The notes: generated by a model from the letters alone, not told the origin. A stretch of 64,000 nt of DNA from Thiobacillus denitrificans (GCA_002343685.1 DDRS01000017.1:218693-282692); one strand, 5' to 3'. Shown: positions 27,767 through 37,480, counted from the first letter of the stretch. Numbers and translations: made by a program.

Positions 27767-28162
27767 CTATTTATAGCTCCGCCACTCTTCCGGCGTTTCG
27801 TCGCAATCACCATGCAGGTGGCGCTCGTAGACCTTCATGAATGCCTGCTGGGATTTGATGTCCGGCTCGTTGGCTGCGACGTTGCGTCGCTGCACGCTCT
27901 CGCAGTAATACGCCAGCGCCCGCCTGAGCTTGCAGAGGAGGCTGTTGTCGAGATGAAACCCCTGGCTCGCCAGCGCAGTCTCCAGACCTTCCAGCGTGTA
28001 CTCGCAGATGTGATACCGCACCTGCAGACGATAGACGTCTGCGCCGATGGTCACGTCCAGTCCCTCCAGGCCGGCCAAAAGCGCCAAGGCGCGCTCGGCC
28101 TGGCCGGCAGGCAAGGCATGGAAGACGATTTCGCGGTTTTTCTCGAGGTCGCACGGACGCAT
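27767..28162 (-). CDS. Conserved-looking protein of unknown function
   Basis: A 131-residue soluble protein that I cannot assign. The N-terminal 75 residues have alternating strands and helices (ALPAGQAERALALLAGLEG, then DVTIGADVYRLQVRYH), reminiscent of a ferredoxin-like metal-associated fold but without a CxxC. The C-terminal half is helical and contains two Cys and several His. It lies between ctpA and the MoeB/ThiF gene, all on the same strand, 11 bases from the latter. It has regular codon use and no signal peptide, so it looks like a real gene. Confidence 0.7.
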   Translation of the reverse strand: MRPCDLEKNREIVFHALPAGQAERALALLAGLEGLDVTIGADVYRLQVRYHICEYTLEGLETALASQGFHLDNSLLCKLRRALAYYCESVQRRNVAANEPDIKSQQAFMKVYERHLHGDCDETPEEWRSYK

Positions 28163-28245
28163 GACACCTCCCGGCAGGCTAGGTCAACTCAGTATACCGC
28201 GCCGCTTGTGCTGTGGAACCCCTGCGGGCCACACAGCACAGCTGC

Positions 28246-29664
28246 TCAACGCCCCTGCAGGATCTGCAGGCCTTTAAGCAGGTTCAGCGCTTGGTTCACC
28301 TGGAAATCGTTCTTCGACACGATCTCGCCCGGCTCCAGCGGCACCGGCTTCTTGTCCTTGCCGTCCAGGCTGGGTTTGTCGGCGGCCGGGGCTTTGATGA
28401 TCATCTCGTCCGGCTTGCTTGCTGGCGCCGCATCCCCGCCATTGGGATTGCTCAGATGATGCTCGAGATCCGCCTCGCGAATGCCCAGACCTTGATCGTC
28501 GGACGGCATGGTTGGGTCTTCCACCACGATATCCGGCTCGATGCCCTTGGCCTGGATGGAGCGTCCGCTCGGCGTAAAGTAGCGCGCCGTGGTGAGTTTG
28601 ATCGCCGTGCCGTTGCCGATCGGCAGGATGGTCTGCACCGATCCCTTGCCGAAGGTTCGGGTACCCATGATGACGGCACGCTTGTCATCCTGTAGCGCCC
28701 CCGCCACGATTTCGGAGGCCGAGGCCGAGCCGCCGTTCACGAGCACCACCATCGGCACCTGTTTGACGCCCTCCGGCAAACCTTTCAGATAATCAAGCTG
28801 CATCGGGCGCAGGTAATTTTCCGGGCTGGCGGTCAACCGCATCTTCGCGTCCTCCGTACGCCCGTCCGTGTATACCACCAGGCTGTCCGGCTTGACGAAA
28901 GCCGCCGCCACCGCTACCGCGCCATTCAGCAGGCCGCCCGGGTCGTTGCGCAGGTCCAGGATCAGGCCCTTGAGCGGCGCCTTGTTGTCCTTGTAGAGCT
29001 TGTCCAGGGCCTCGGCCAGCAGTTCGCCGGTATGTTCCTGGAATTGCGTCACGCGCACGTAACCGTACCCGTTTTCCAGCAATTTGGATTTGACGCTGCG
29101 GATCTTGATGACCGCACGGGTCAGGGTCAGCACGATGGGTTTGTCGACGCCCTTGCGAACGATGGTGAGCTTGATCGGCGATCCGGGCTTCCCGCGCATG
29201 CGTTTCACCGCGTCGTTCAACGTCATGCCTTTCACCGGCGTATCGTCGAGCTTGATGATCAGGTCGCCTGGCTTGACCCCGGCCTTGAAGGCTGGCGTAT
29301 CCTCGATCGGCGACACGACCTTGACGAAGCCGTCTTCCATCCCGACTTCGATGCCCAGGCCGCCGAATTCGCCTTGGGTACCCACCTGCAGATCCTTGAA
29401 GCCCTCAGCATCGAGATAGGCCGAATGCGGGTCCAACCCGCTCAACATGCCGTTGATCGCCGAAGAGATCAGCTTCTTGTCGTCGACCGGTTCGACATAA
29501 TCGCTCTTGATACGGGCAAATACATCGGTGAAGGCACGCAACTCCTCGACCGGCAGCGCAGTCTCCGCATCCTTGTCGGCGATCGCCGGCAAATTGAGTG
29601 TCAATGCGGCTCCAGCCAGTATGCCAGCCAGACCGACCAGTACGAGTTTTGCCTTTTGTGTCAT
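28246..29664 (-). CDS. ctpA: Carboxy-terminal processing protease CtpA (S41 family)
   Basis: A periplasmic serine protease of 472 residues. An N-terminal signal or anchor (about 5-28) is followed by a PDZ domain (about 100-180, GLGIEVGMEDG and IEDTPAFKAGVKPGDLI) and the S41 catalytic domain with nucleophile Ser315 in NGGSASASE and general base Lys340 in TFGKGSV. The C-terminus is Lys/Pro-rich. In gamma- and betaproteobacteria CtpA trims endopeptidases and lipoproteins involved in cell-wall turnover. It lies one base after envC in the unit gpmI-envC-ctpA. Confidence 0.96.
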   Translation of the reverse strand: MTQKAKLVLVGLAGILAGAALTLNLPAIADKDAETALPVEELRAFTDVFARIKSDYVEPVDDKKLISSAINGMLSGLDPHSAYLDAEGFKDLQVGTQGEFGGLGIEVGMEDGFVKVVSPIEDTPAFKAGVKPGDLIIKLDDTPVKGMTLNDAVKRMRGKPGSPIKLTIVRKGVDKPIVLTLTRAVIKIRSVKSKLLENGYGYVRVTQFQEHTGELLAEALDKLYKDNKAPLKGLILDLRNDPGGLLNGAVAVAAAFVKPDSLVVYTDGRTEDAKMRLTASPENYLRPMQLDYLKGLPEGVKQVPMVVLVNGGSASASEIVAGALQDDKRAVIMGTRTFGKGSVQTILPIGNGTAIKLTTARYFTPSGRSIQAKGIEPDIVVEDPTMPSDDQGLGIREADLEHHLSNPNGGDAAPASKPDEMIIKAPAADKPSLDGKDKKPVPLEPGEIVSKNDFQVNQALNLLKGLQILQGR

Positions 29665-29665
29665 C

Positions 29666-30913
29666 TCACTTCACCCAGTCCAGGGGGTTTACAGGACGGC
29701 TCTGATGCCGCATTTCAAAATACAGGCCCGTCTCGGGTTGGCCGCCGCTGTTGCCAACCGCAGCGATCGCATCGCCGGGCTGAACCCGGTCGCCCACCTG
29801 CTTATACAGACTTTCATTATTGCTGTACAGGCTCATATAGCCGTCGCCATGGTCAACAATAATGAGGTTTCCGAAGCCGCGCAGCCACTCGGCGAACACC
29901 ACCTGTCCGGCTGCGATCGCCTTCACCGCCGTACCTTGGGCGGCCCGGATGAACAAGCCTTTCCAGCTCAGCCCGCCGCCTTCTCTCGGAGCACCAAAGC
30001 GGTTCATCAGTTCCCCAGCAACCGGTAAATGCAGCAAACCTTTCAGCCGAGAGAACGGCTGGCTCGACCGAAAAGCCACCGGCGTATCGGTATTGACCGC
30101 CACGGGACGGCGCTGCTGGCCGGTTGAGCCGCGCTCTGCCTCCCGCTGCTGCGCCTGCCGGGCGGCGCGCGCACGTTCGGCCTCACGTGCCGCCTGCTCC
30201 GCCATCACCCGGTTGAGGCGCTCGACCAACTGGGTCAGGCTGCGTTCATTGCGCTTCAAGGTGGAAATCTCGCGCCGCTGTTGCTGGATTTGCACGGAGA
30301 GTTTCTGCAGCACCTGCTCGCGGGCGTGCTTGTCGGCCAACAACTTTTGCTGCTCGGCTTCGTGCGCAGCCTGCAATTGCGCCAGGTCGTTTGTCTTCTG
30401 CGAGGCTTGTTGCTGCAAAGCGGACAGTTGCGCCAAGTCGGCACGCAATGTGTCGATCATGGCTTGCTGCGCACGTGAGAGGTGGGCCAGATAGCGCAAA
30501 TCGCGTGCGGTCTGGTTGGGGTCCGCACCATTCAGGATGAGCTTGAGCGCATCGCCCTGCCCACGCTGGTAAGCGCCCTTGAGCGTCTGCGCCAGATGGG
30601 CCTGCTGTGTGCGAATACGCGCCGAGGTTGCATCGACCTGTTGTGTCAGCGACTGCAGGTCGCTCTGCGTGCGCTGACGTTCGCCATCCAGCTGCCGTAA
30701 CTGGCGTACGGCGTTGCTGATCGCCCGTTCGGACTGGCGCAGCTCGTCGGCCGCTTCCTGGCGATGCGCCTGCGTGTCGCGAAAATCCTGCTGCAGGGTT
30801 TGCAGGCGCTGTTTGAGGGCGTCGAGTTCAGACTGCTTGCGATCGGCCTGGTTGGCGCTGACGCACAACGGCCCGGACAGTGCCAGCAGGACGAAGAGTT
30901 GTTTGAAGTTCAC
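29666..30913 (-). CDS. envC: Murein hydrolase activator EnvC (M23 LytM-domain)
   Basis: A periplasmic coiled-coil protein that activates AmiA/AmiB amidases at the septum under FtsEX. It has 415 residues. A signal peptide (MNFKQLFVLLALSGPLCVSA) is followed by a long coiled coil (about 25-260, Gln/Arg/Leu-rich heptads) and a C-terminal LytM domain (about 300-412). The LytM domain retains GDGYMSLYSNNESLYK but has lost the zinc ligands expected in an active M23 peptidase, as is usual for EnvC. The order gpmI-envC-ctpA is conserved. Confidence 0.93.
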   Translation of the reverse strand: MNFKQLFVLLALSGPLCVSANQADRKQSELDALKQRLQTLQQDFRDTQAHRQEAADELRQSERAISNAVRQLRQLDGERQRTQSDLQSLTQQVDATSARIRTQQAHLAQTLKGAYQRGQGDALKLILNGADPNQTARDLRYLAHLSRAQQAMIDTLRADLAQLSALQQQASQKTNDLAQLQAAHEAEQQKLLADKHAREQVLQKLSVQIQQQRREISTLKRNERSLTQLVERLNRVMAEQAAREAERARAARQAQQREAERGSTGQQRRPVAVNTDTPVAFRSSQPFSRLKGLLHLPVAGELMNRFGAPREGGGLSWKGLFIRAAQGTAVKAIAAGQVVFAEWLRGFGNLIIVDHGDGYMSLYSNNESLYKQVGDRVQPGDAIAAVGNSGGQPETGLYFEMRHQSRPVNPLDWVK

Positions 30914-30942
30914 CCTGGCGAGCTTACCCGAACCGGACGGGC

Positions 30943-32484
30943 TTACTCAAACTGCACCAGGGCCTCGCCGGTCATTTCAGGCGGTTGCGCCACGCCCATC
31001 ATCTTCAGCAGGGTCGGGCTGACATCCTCGAGCGCGCCGGTTTCCGCCAACGTGGCATGGCGTCGCCCAACATAGATCAGCGGTACCAGGTTCATGGTAT
31101 GCGCGGTATGCGGCTGACCGGTTACGGCGTCGCGCATCAATTCGGCGTTGCCGTGGTCGGCGGTGATCAGCACTTCCCCGCCCCGCGCCTGCTGCGCGTC
31201 CACCACCCGGCCCAGACAGGTGTCGACCGTCTCGATCGCCTTGATCGCAGCCTGCAGGTCGCCGGTGTGGCCCACCATGTCGGGATTGGCAAAATTGCAG
31301 ACGATGAGATCGTATTGCTGGCTGCCGATCGCGGCGACCAGCTTGTCGGTCACCTCGAAGGCACTCATCTCGGGCTTGAGGTCATAGGTTGCCACGTCGG
31401 GGGACGGCACCAGCACGCGATCCTCGCCGGGAAAGGACACTTCTTCGCCACCGTTGAAGAAAAAGGTGACGTGCGGATATTTCTCCGTTTCGGCGATGCG
31501 CAACTGGCGCAAGCCGAGGTTGGCTGCGTATTCACCCAGGCCATTCTTGATCCGTTCGGGCGGAAAGGCGACCGACACCTGGAAATCGTCGCTGTAGCCG
31601 GTCAGCGTGCAATAGGTCGCCAGCCGGGGAGTGACTTCGCGCTCGAACTCGCTGAAATCGGGCTCGATGAAGGGCCGCGACAACTGGCGCGCGCGGTCGG
31701 AACGGAAATTGAGAAAAATGACCGAATCGCCGTCCTCCATCTTCACCGGCTTGCCGTCGGGCGGCAGGATGGCCGTGGCCTTGACGAATTCGTCGGTTTC
31801 GCCGCGTGCGTAGGCGGCTTCCAGTCCGGCCAGCGCATTCTCCGCCATGAACTCGGCGCGCCCCTGGGTCAGGAGATCGTAGGCGGATTTGACCCGCTGC
31901 CAGCGCCTGTCGCGGTCCATCGCGTAATAACGGCCGATCATGGATGCGATGTGGCCGACGCCTGCCTGCCCGATTTTCTCGTTGAGACGGCGCAAATAGA
32001 TCTCGGCGCTTTTTGGCGGCGTGTCGCGACCATCCAGGAATACGTGCAGACAGACCTTGTGCAGTCCTTCACGTGCAGCCAGATCGAGCAGGGCATGGAA
32101 ATGCGACTCGTGACTGTGCACACCGCCATCCGACAGCAGGCCCAGCACATGCAGCGTCCTGCCATTGTCGCGTGCCAGATGCACAGCGTTCAGCAGGGCC
32201 GGATTGGTGTAGAAATAGCCCGATTCGATGGCGCGGTCGATACGGGTGAACTCCTGATACACCACCCGCCCCGCGCCGATGTTCAGATGCCCCACCTCGG
32301 AGTTGCCCATCTGCCCCTTGGGCAGCCCTACTTCGGATTCCGATGCATGGATAAGAGTATGGGGATTATTCTTCCATAGCCGGTCCCAATTGGGCTTGGC
32401 GGCCTGGGCAATCGCGTTGTCCGCGCTTTCTTTGCGGCAACCAAAACCGTCGAGGATGATGAGGAGAACCGGCACGGTTTTCAT
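30943..32484 (-). CDS. gpmI: 2,3-bisphosphoglycerate-independent phosphoglycerate mutase
   Basis: Interconverts 3- and 2-phosphoglycerate using two manganese ions. It has 513 residues. The alkaline-phosphatase-like core has the metal motif ILDGFG at residues 9-14, the catalytic serine in GNSEVGHLNIGAG near 62, and the C-terminal ITADHGNAE and HT metal ligands. The ATG at 32484 is preceded by an AT-rich leader (AAATTTTTTC) without a Shine-Dalgarno sequence, unlike most genes here. It is divergent from arsR across 157 bases. Confidence 0.96.
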   Translation of the reverse strand: MKTVPVLLIILDGFGCRKESADNAIAQAAKPNWDRLWKNNPHTLIHASESEVGLPKGQMGNSEVGHLNIGAGRVVYQEFTRIDRAIESGYFYTNPALLNAVHLARDNGRTLHVLGLLSDGGVHSHESHFHALLDLAAREGLHKVCLHVFLDGRDTPPKSAEIYLRRLNEKIGQAGVGHIASMIGRYYAMDRDRRWQRVKSAYDLLTQGRAEFMAENALAGLEAAYARGETDEFVKATAILPPDGKPVKMEDGDSVIFLNFRSDRARQLSRPFIEPDFSEFEREVTPRLATYCTLTGYSDDFQVSVAFPPERIKNGLGEYAANLGLRQLRIAETEKYPHVTFFFNGGEEVSFPGEDRVLVPSPDVATYDLKPEMSAFEVTDKLVAAIGSQQYDLIVCNFANPDMVGHTGDLQAAIKAIETVDTCLGRVVDAQQARGGEVLITADHGNAELMRDAVTGQPHTAHTMNLVPLIYVGRRHATLAETGALEDVSPTLLKMMGVAQPPEMTGEALVQFE

Positions 32485-32538
32485 GAAAAAATTTATATAA
32501 CCTGACTCGTTTTCGTGGAAATATTTTAATATATGCGT

Positions 32539-32560
32539 GATTGCTAATCTATACGCAATC
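32539..32560. promoter_or_regulatory. Dyad in the gpmI-arsR divergent region, candidate ArsR operator
   Basis: GATTGC (32539-32544) and GCAATC (32555-32560) are perfect inverted arms 10 bases apart, in an AT-rich 157-base divergent spacer. An overlapping pair TGCGT/ACGCA (32534, 32553) extends the symmetry. ArsR repressors bind imperfect dyads of this size; binding here is inference. Confidence 0.4.
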
Positions 32561-32641
32561 CAAAAAGTAAGATTATAAGTAACGCACGGCTGTATTTTGA
32601 CGGAGTTGGCCGCGCCGTTACGCGACCCGTAGGACTGAGGA

Positions 32642-32971
32642 ATGAATATGGCAGCTGACTGGGATCAAGTGGACCTCATGGACAAGGATGAGCACATCGA
32701 GCAAGCCTCGCGTGCGATGAAGGCCATGTCACATCCTCTGCGCCTGAAAATTCTTTGCGTACTGGGCGACAAGGAAGTCAGTGTCCAAGACATCGTCGAC
32801 CATGTCGGCACGTCGCAAAGCAATATCTCGCAGCACCTCGCCATCCTGCGCGACAAAGGCGTGCTACGCACCCGCAAGGATGCCAATCGCGTGTTTTATC
32901 GCGTGGGCGACACCCGCACCCTGAAGCTTCTGGGCATGATGCGCGACGTCTTCTGCGGTTTCACCAAGTAA
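32642..32971 (+). CDS. ArsR-family repressor with YgaV/BigR-type cysteine pair
   Basis: A winged-helix repressor of 109 residues: the AMSHPLRLKILCVLG helix, recognition helix SQSNISQHLAILRD and a short wing. Cys39 sits in the KILCVL segment and Cys105 in the final helix (DVFCG). These are the positions of the two cysteines that form a tetrasulfide bridge in SqrR, BigR and YgaV; no metal-binding CxC as in ArsR/SmtB is present. I infer a sulfane-sulfur or redox sensor. Candidate targets are itself, gpmI, and the DUF2892-rhodanese operon about 9 kb downstream. A terminator follows. Confidence 0.88.
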   Translation: MNMAADWDQVDLMDKDEHIEQASRAMKAMSHPLRLKILCVLGDKEVSVQDIVDHVGTSQSNISQHLAILRDKGVLRTRKDANRVFYRVGDTRTLKLLGMMRDVFCGFTK

Positions 32972-32987
32972 GTCAAGCTGTATCCCG

Positions 32988-33024
32988 GGCCCGGCCACGC
33001 GCAAGCGTGCGGGCCTTGTGTTTC
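32988..33024 (+). terminator. Terminator after arsR
   Basis: GGCCCG-GC-CACGC (32988-33000), loop GCAA and GCGTGCGGGCC (33005-33015) pair over 11 bases with a 2-base bulge, then TTGTGTTTCG. It separates arsR from the convergent cusA. Confidence 0.6.
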
Positions 33025-33035
33025 GAATGCGCCGC

Positions 33036-36000
33036 TCAATCATTTCCAGTTTGATAATGCGCACCACGCCCCTGCCAACTCCAGTACAGCGCCGGGATGA
33101 CGAAAAACGACAGCAGCGGTGCCGTCAGCATGCCACCCACCAACGGCGCGGCAATCCGCTTCATCGCTTCGGAGCCGGCACCATCGCTGAACATGACGGG
33201 CAGCAGGCCCGCCACGATCACCGCCACTGTCATCATCTTGGGCCGCACACGCATGAGCGCGCCCTGGACAATCGCCTGCCGGAGCACGACGCGATCAACC
33301 GACTGGCAGCCCAACTGCCGGGATTCCTCGACGGCCTTGTCGATATAGAGCAGCATCACGACCCCGAACTCCGCCGCTACGCCCGCCAACGCGATGAAGC
33401 CGACGCCCACCGCCACCGACAGGTTGTAGCCTAGCCAGTAGACCAGCCAGAACCCGCCTACCAAGGAAAACGGCAGGCAGACAGCGACCAATACCACCTT
33501 GCCCGGTTCGCGGAAGTGCAGGTAGAGCAGCAGCAAAACCAGCAGCACGGTGAACGGAATCAACCACAGCATTTTTTGCCTGGCATGCTGCAGGTTCGCG
33601 TACTGGCCGGACCAGGCGATGGCGTAGCCAGGCGGCAGTTTGACCTGAGTATCGACCGCCTGCCGGGCCGCTTCGACGTAGCCGCCCAAGTCCCGACCTT
33701 CGATGTCGAGATAGACATAGCCGGTCAGGCGTCCGTTTTCGCTCTTGATTTCGGCTGGCCCGTCGGCGATGCGCAGCCGGGCGACCGTCCCGAGCGGCAC
33801 CTGAATTCCGGACGGGGTGGCAATCCGGCTCTCGGCAAGCGTCTCCATCGAGTCACGCAAGGCGCGCGGATAGCGCAGGTTGATGGAAAACCGTTCGCGC
33901 CCGTCCACGACCGTACCGATGTTCTCCCCGCCGATGGCGCTTTGCACCAGGCGTTGCACCGCCGCGACGGTGACGCCGTAACGCGCGGCCTGCGCGCGGT
34001 CGATATCGATATCCATATACCGCCCACCGGTGACACGTTCGCCGAATACGGCGCGTGTTCCGGGAATTTTCTTCAGCGTGGTTTCGAGCGTTTCCGCCAG
34101 TGCGGCGATCCCGGCCAGATCGGGGCCGGTAATCTTGATGCCGACCGCTGTGCGGATGCCGGTGGACAACATGTCGATGCGGGTGCGAATCGGATAGCCC
34201 CAGGAATTGGTCAGCCCGGGCAACCGTACGGCTCGGTCGAGCTTCTGGATCAGTTCCTCTACCGTCTCACCCGGCGGCCATTCATTCCTCGGTTTGAGCA
34301 AGATGGTGGTTTCCAGCATGGACAGCGGCGCAGGGTCGGTTGCGCTGTCGGCGCGGCCAGCCTTGCCGAACACGCGCGCCACTTCCGGCATCTGGCGGAT
34401 CAGGCGATCGGTGACCTGCAGAATATTGGCGGCCTCGTCGACGGATACGCCCGGCAGCGTGGTCGGCATGTAAAGCAGATCACCCTCGTACAGGGGTGGC
34501 ATGAACTCGCTACCCAGGCGGGATACGGGCCATGCCGCGCTGGCCAGCAGCAGAACGGCCAGCAGCAGCACCCGTTTGGGGTGATTCAGCGACGCCAGCA
34601 GTGCCGGCCGATAAAGCGCTTGCAGCACGCGGTTGAGCGGATTGCTGCGCTCATGGACGATGCGGCCGCGAATGAAATAGCCCATCAGCACCGGTATCAG
34701 CGTGACGGCCAGCGCCGCGCTCGCCGCCATGGCATAGGTCTTGGTGTAGGCAAGCGGCGCGAACAGCTTCCCTTCCTGGCCCGAGAGCGCAAAAACCGGC
34801 AGGAAGGACACCGTGATGATGAGCAGCGAGAAGAAGAGCGCAGGACCGACTTCCACCGAACTGGCGCGTGCGACCGCCCAGTAGTCGCTGCCGGGTCCGG
34901 CCCGCTCAAGGTGCTTGTGCATGTTCTCGATCATCACGATGGCCGCATCCACCATGGCGCCGATGGCGATGGCGATGCCCCCCAGAGACATGATGTTGGC
35001 GCTGACGCCCTGCTGCTTCATCACGATGAACGCCGCGAGGATGCCGACCGGCAGGGTGAGCGCAGCAACCAGGGACGAGCGCAGATGGAACAGGAACAGC
35101 AGACAGACCAGCGCCACCATCAAGGTCTCTTCCACCAGTTTGCTGCGCAGATTGTCGATGGCGCGCGCGATGAGGCCGGAACGGTCATACGTGATCACCA
35201 GTTCGACGCCGGGCGGTAGGCCCGCCTGCAGCTCCTTGAGGCGGGCCTTGACGCGTGCCGCGGTTTCCAGCGCATTGCTGTCATAACGCATGACCACGAT
35301 GCCGCCTGTGACGTCGCCTTCGCCGTCGAGGTCGGTCACCCCTCGCCGCGCTTCCGGTCCCGTCTGGACATGTGCCACATCCTGCAGCCGAATGGGAACG
35401 CCCTCGGCATCCGTGCCCAGGGGAATCGTGCGGAAATCGTCCAGCGTCTTCAGATAGCCATTGGCGCGAATCATGTATTCGGCGCGCGCCATCTCCATGA
35501 CCGACCCGCCACCCGAGAGATTGCTGTCGCGCACCGCCCGGCTGACCTGTTCCAGCGAAATCCCGTAGGCGGCCAGGCGGTTCGGATCCACCTCGATCTG
35601 GAACTGGCGTGCCATGCCGCCGACGCTGGCCACTTCGGCCACGCCGGGCAGACCCTGCAACTCGTATTTGAGGTAGAAATCCTGGACCGCCCGCAACTGG
35701 TCCGCATCGTAGCGATGGTGGCGATCCACCAGCGCGTATTCGAATATCCAGCCTGTGCCGGATGCATCGGGCCCCAGCGTGGGCGTCACGCCTGCGGGCA
35801 GGCGCGACGCCGCCTGGCTCAGGTATTCCAGCACACGGGAACGCGCCCAGTACGGATCGACGCCATCCTTGAAAATGACGTAGACATAGGACTCGCCGAA
35901 CATGGAAAAACCCCGCACCGCCGTGGCGCCCGGCACCGACAACAGGCTCGACGTCAGCGGATAGGTCACCGAATCTTCCACGAGCTGCGGCGATTGGCCG

Positions 36001-36161
36001 GGATACGCCGTCTTGACGATGACCTGGGTATCGGACAGATCCGGTATCGCATCCAGCGCAATATTCTGCGCGGAGTACACGCCCCATGTCGCCAGCAGCA
36101 GCGTGGCCAGCAGCACCAACAATCGGTTGGCGAGCGACCACTCGATGATTCGCCGGATCAT
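33036..36161 (-). CDS. cusA: CusA/CzcA family heavy-metal RND efflux permease
   Basis: A proton-driven inner-membrane trimer for metal export, 1041 residues with 12 membrane helices and two large periplasmic loops. The TM4 signature GGIAIAIGAMVDAAIVMIEN is of the HME-RND type. The periplasmic motifs APLSM and RIDML place methionines where I expect E. coli CusA to use Met for copper/silver, so Cu(I)/Ag(I) is the likely substrate; this is inference. The start is the ATG at 36161 (MIRRIIEWSLANRLLVLL), 2 bases after cusB; the reading frame stays open further upstream but that part overlaps cusB. No cusC-like outer membrane channel is present. Confidence 0.92.
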   Translation of the reverse strand: MIRRIIEWSLANRLLVLLATLLLATWGVYSAQNIALDAIPDLSDTQVIVKTAYPGQSPQLVEDSVTYPLTSSLLSVPGATAVRGFSMFGESYVYVIFKDGVDPYWARSRVLEYLSQAASRLPAGVTPTLGPDASGTGWIFEYALVDRHHRYDADQLRAVQDFYLKYELQGLPGVAEVASVGGMARQFQIEVDPNRLAAYGISLEQVSRAVRDSNLSGGGSVMEMARAEYMIRANGYLKTLDDFRTIPLGTDAEGVPIRLQDVAHVQTGPEARRGVTDLDGEGDVTGGIVVMRYDSNALETAARVKARLKELQAGLPPGVELVITYDRSGLIARAIDNLRSKLVEETLMVALVCLLFLFHLRSSLVAALTLPVGILAAFIVMKQQGVSANIMSLGGIAIAIGAMVDAAIVMIENMHKHLERAGPGSDYWAVARASSVEVGPALFFSLLIITVSFLPVFALSGQEGKLFAPLAYTKTYAMAASAALAVTLIPVLMGYFIRGRIVHERSNPLNRVLQALYRPALLASLNHPKRVLLLAVLLLASAAWPVSRLGSEFMPPLYEGDLLYMPTTLPGVSVDEAANILQVTDRLIRQMPEVARVFGKAGRADSATDPAPLSMLETTILLKPRNEWPPGETVEELIQKLDRAVRLPGLTNSWGYPIRTRIDMLSTGIRTAVGIKITGPDLAGIAALAETLETTLKKIPGTRAVFGERVTGGRYMDIDIDRAQAARYGVTVAAVQRLVQSAIGGENIGTVVDGRERFSINLRYPRALRDSMETLAESRIATPSGIQVPLGTVARLRIADGPAEIKSENGRLTGYVYLDIEGRDLGGYVEAARQAVDTQVKLPPGYAIAWSGQYANLQHARQKMLWLIPFTVLLVLLLLYLHFREPGKVVLVAVCLPFSLVGGFWLVYWLGYNLSVAVGVGFIALAGVAAEFGVVMLLYIDKAVEESRQLGCQSVDRVVLRQAIVQGALMRVRPKMMTVAVIVAGLLPVMFSDGAGSEAMKRIAAPLVGGMLTAPLLSFFVIPALYWSWQGRGAHYQTGND

Positions 36162-36163
36162 GT

Positions 36164-37480
36164 TCAGTGGTTGTTCTGCATGCGCTGCACGGAATCGTTC
36201 ATGGACGCAGCCGCATCCAGCAGGAACTGCCCGCTCACGGCAACCCGCGCTCCCTCCTGCAACCCGTCGGTGATCTCGACGAAGTCGCCGCTTTCGATGC
36301 CTGTTTCCACGGGAACCGGCATGAAATGCCCGCCTTCCAGCGCCAGCATAACCCGGTTGCCCCGACCAGTACGAATCACGGCCGAACGCGGTACGGCGAG
36401 CGCCGTTCGCGGATGCGTGGCAATGACGACATCCACGAATGTGCCCGGCCGAAGCTGGCGATCCGTGTTCTTCACCGTCAGGCGCGCCCGCGCGGTGCGA
36501 GTCATGCCATCCACCGTAGGCAAGGCGAACGCAAGATGCCCGGTCAGCGGCGGTCGTCCGGAATGAGGAAACGTCACCGTCACGTCGTCGCCCTCCCCGA
36601 CCCATTCGAGCTGGTCGGGATACAGGACAATGTCGATCCAGACCGTGGCGACATCGGCTACGGTCAGCAGCTTGGTCATCGGCGTCACGTAATCCCCCTC
36701 CCGCGCGCCGATCTGGGTGACAAAGCCGGATCGGGCGGCATATACCGGTACCCGGTCAATCGTGCGGCGGGTGGACTCGATGGCGGCGAGCGTGGCGTCG
36801 CTGACATCGGCATAGGCGAATTTATCCCGCGTACGGATGCGTTCGCGTGCCAGGCTGGCGGCCATTTGGGCATTCTGGCCGGAATAATCCGTCATGTTTT
36901 CCAGCAGCTGATCCCGCCGTTGCAGCAGCTCGATATATTCGCGCTGGCGCTGCACCAGTTCGGGCGAATAGATCTCATACAGGATCTGCCCTGCGGTGAC
37001 CCGCTGACCCGGTGCACTGACATACAGTTTGCGAATCCAGCCGTCGATCTTGGGGCTGATGCTGTAAAGGGAAGTCTCGTCGATTCCGACGTTGCCGTAG
37101 GTATGCACCGCCCGGCTCATACGGTGCGTCGTCACATCCGCCAACCGCATGCCCATGCGCTGCTGCAACGCCGTGTCGACCTGTATGCCCGCTGTGCGAT
37201 GATCATGTGCAGCGCCCGTCTCCACCAGGTCCATTCCGCATATCGGGCAGGACCCGGGATGGTCCTGGAGAATATTGGGGTGCATAGGGCAGACCCACAT
37301 TTTTCGGATGCCCGCCGTTCCGTCCAGCTGCTCAAGGCGATCCGAAGCCTGCGCGGACTGCACGATGCCATTCGACCTTGCGCCCGGGAGCCGTTCCGCA
37401 AAATACGCGACGCCTGCCATGCAGACAGGAACGGCCAGCAGCACGGCGTAATACAACGTACGAACAAACGACGGGGTCAT
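36164..37480 (-). CDS. cusB: CusB-type periplasmic adaptor with N-terminal metal-binding domain
   Basis: Membrane-fusion protein that links the RND pump to an outer channel. It has 438 residues. An N-terminal anchor (about 8-28) precedes a heavy-metal-binding domain (WVCPMHPNI at 62-70, CPICGMDL at 78-85), then lipoyl/barrel-sandwich, alpha-hairpin (coiled coil about 170-240) and beta-barrel domains. The C-terminal VPVETGIESGDFVEITDGLQ is typical of CusB. The extra Cys-Met-His domain suggests it collects copper or silver directly. It is co-transcribed with cusA and lies 56 bases after the small metal-binding gene. Confidence 0.92.
   Translation of the reverse strand: MTPSFVRTLYYAVLLAVPVCMAGVAYFAERLPGARSNGIVQSAQASDRLEQLDGTAGIRKMWVCPMHPNILQDHPGSCPICGMDLVETGAAHDHRTAGIQVDTALQQRMGMRLADVTTHRMSRAVHTYGNVGIDETSLYSISPKIDGWIRKLYVSAPGQRVTAGQILYEIYSPELVQRQREYIELLQRRDQLLENMTDYSGQNAQMAASLARERIRTRDKFAYADVSDATLAAIESTRRTIDRVPVYAARSGFVTQIGAREGDYVTPMTKLLTVADVATVWIDIVLYPDQLEWVGEGDDVTVTFPHSGRPPLTGHLAFALPTVDGMTRTARARLTVKNTDRQLRPGTFVDVVIATHPRTALAVPRSAVIRTGRGNRVMLALEGGHFMPVPVETGIESGDFVEITDGLQEGARVAVSGQFLLDAAASMNDSVQRMQNNH

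Noticed and set aside
36162..36605. Upstream extension of cusA inside cusB
   Set aside because: The added 148 residues are an out-of-frame reading of cusB. The CusA family N-terminus starts at 36161.
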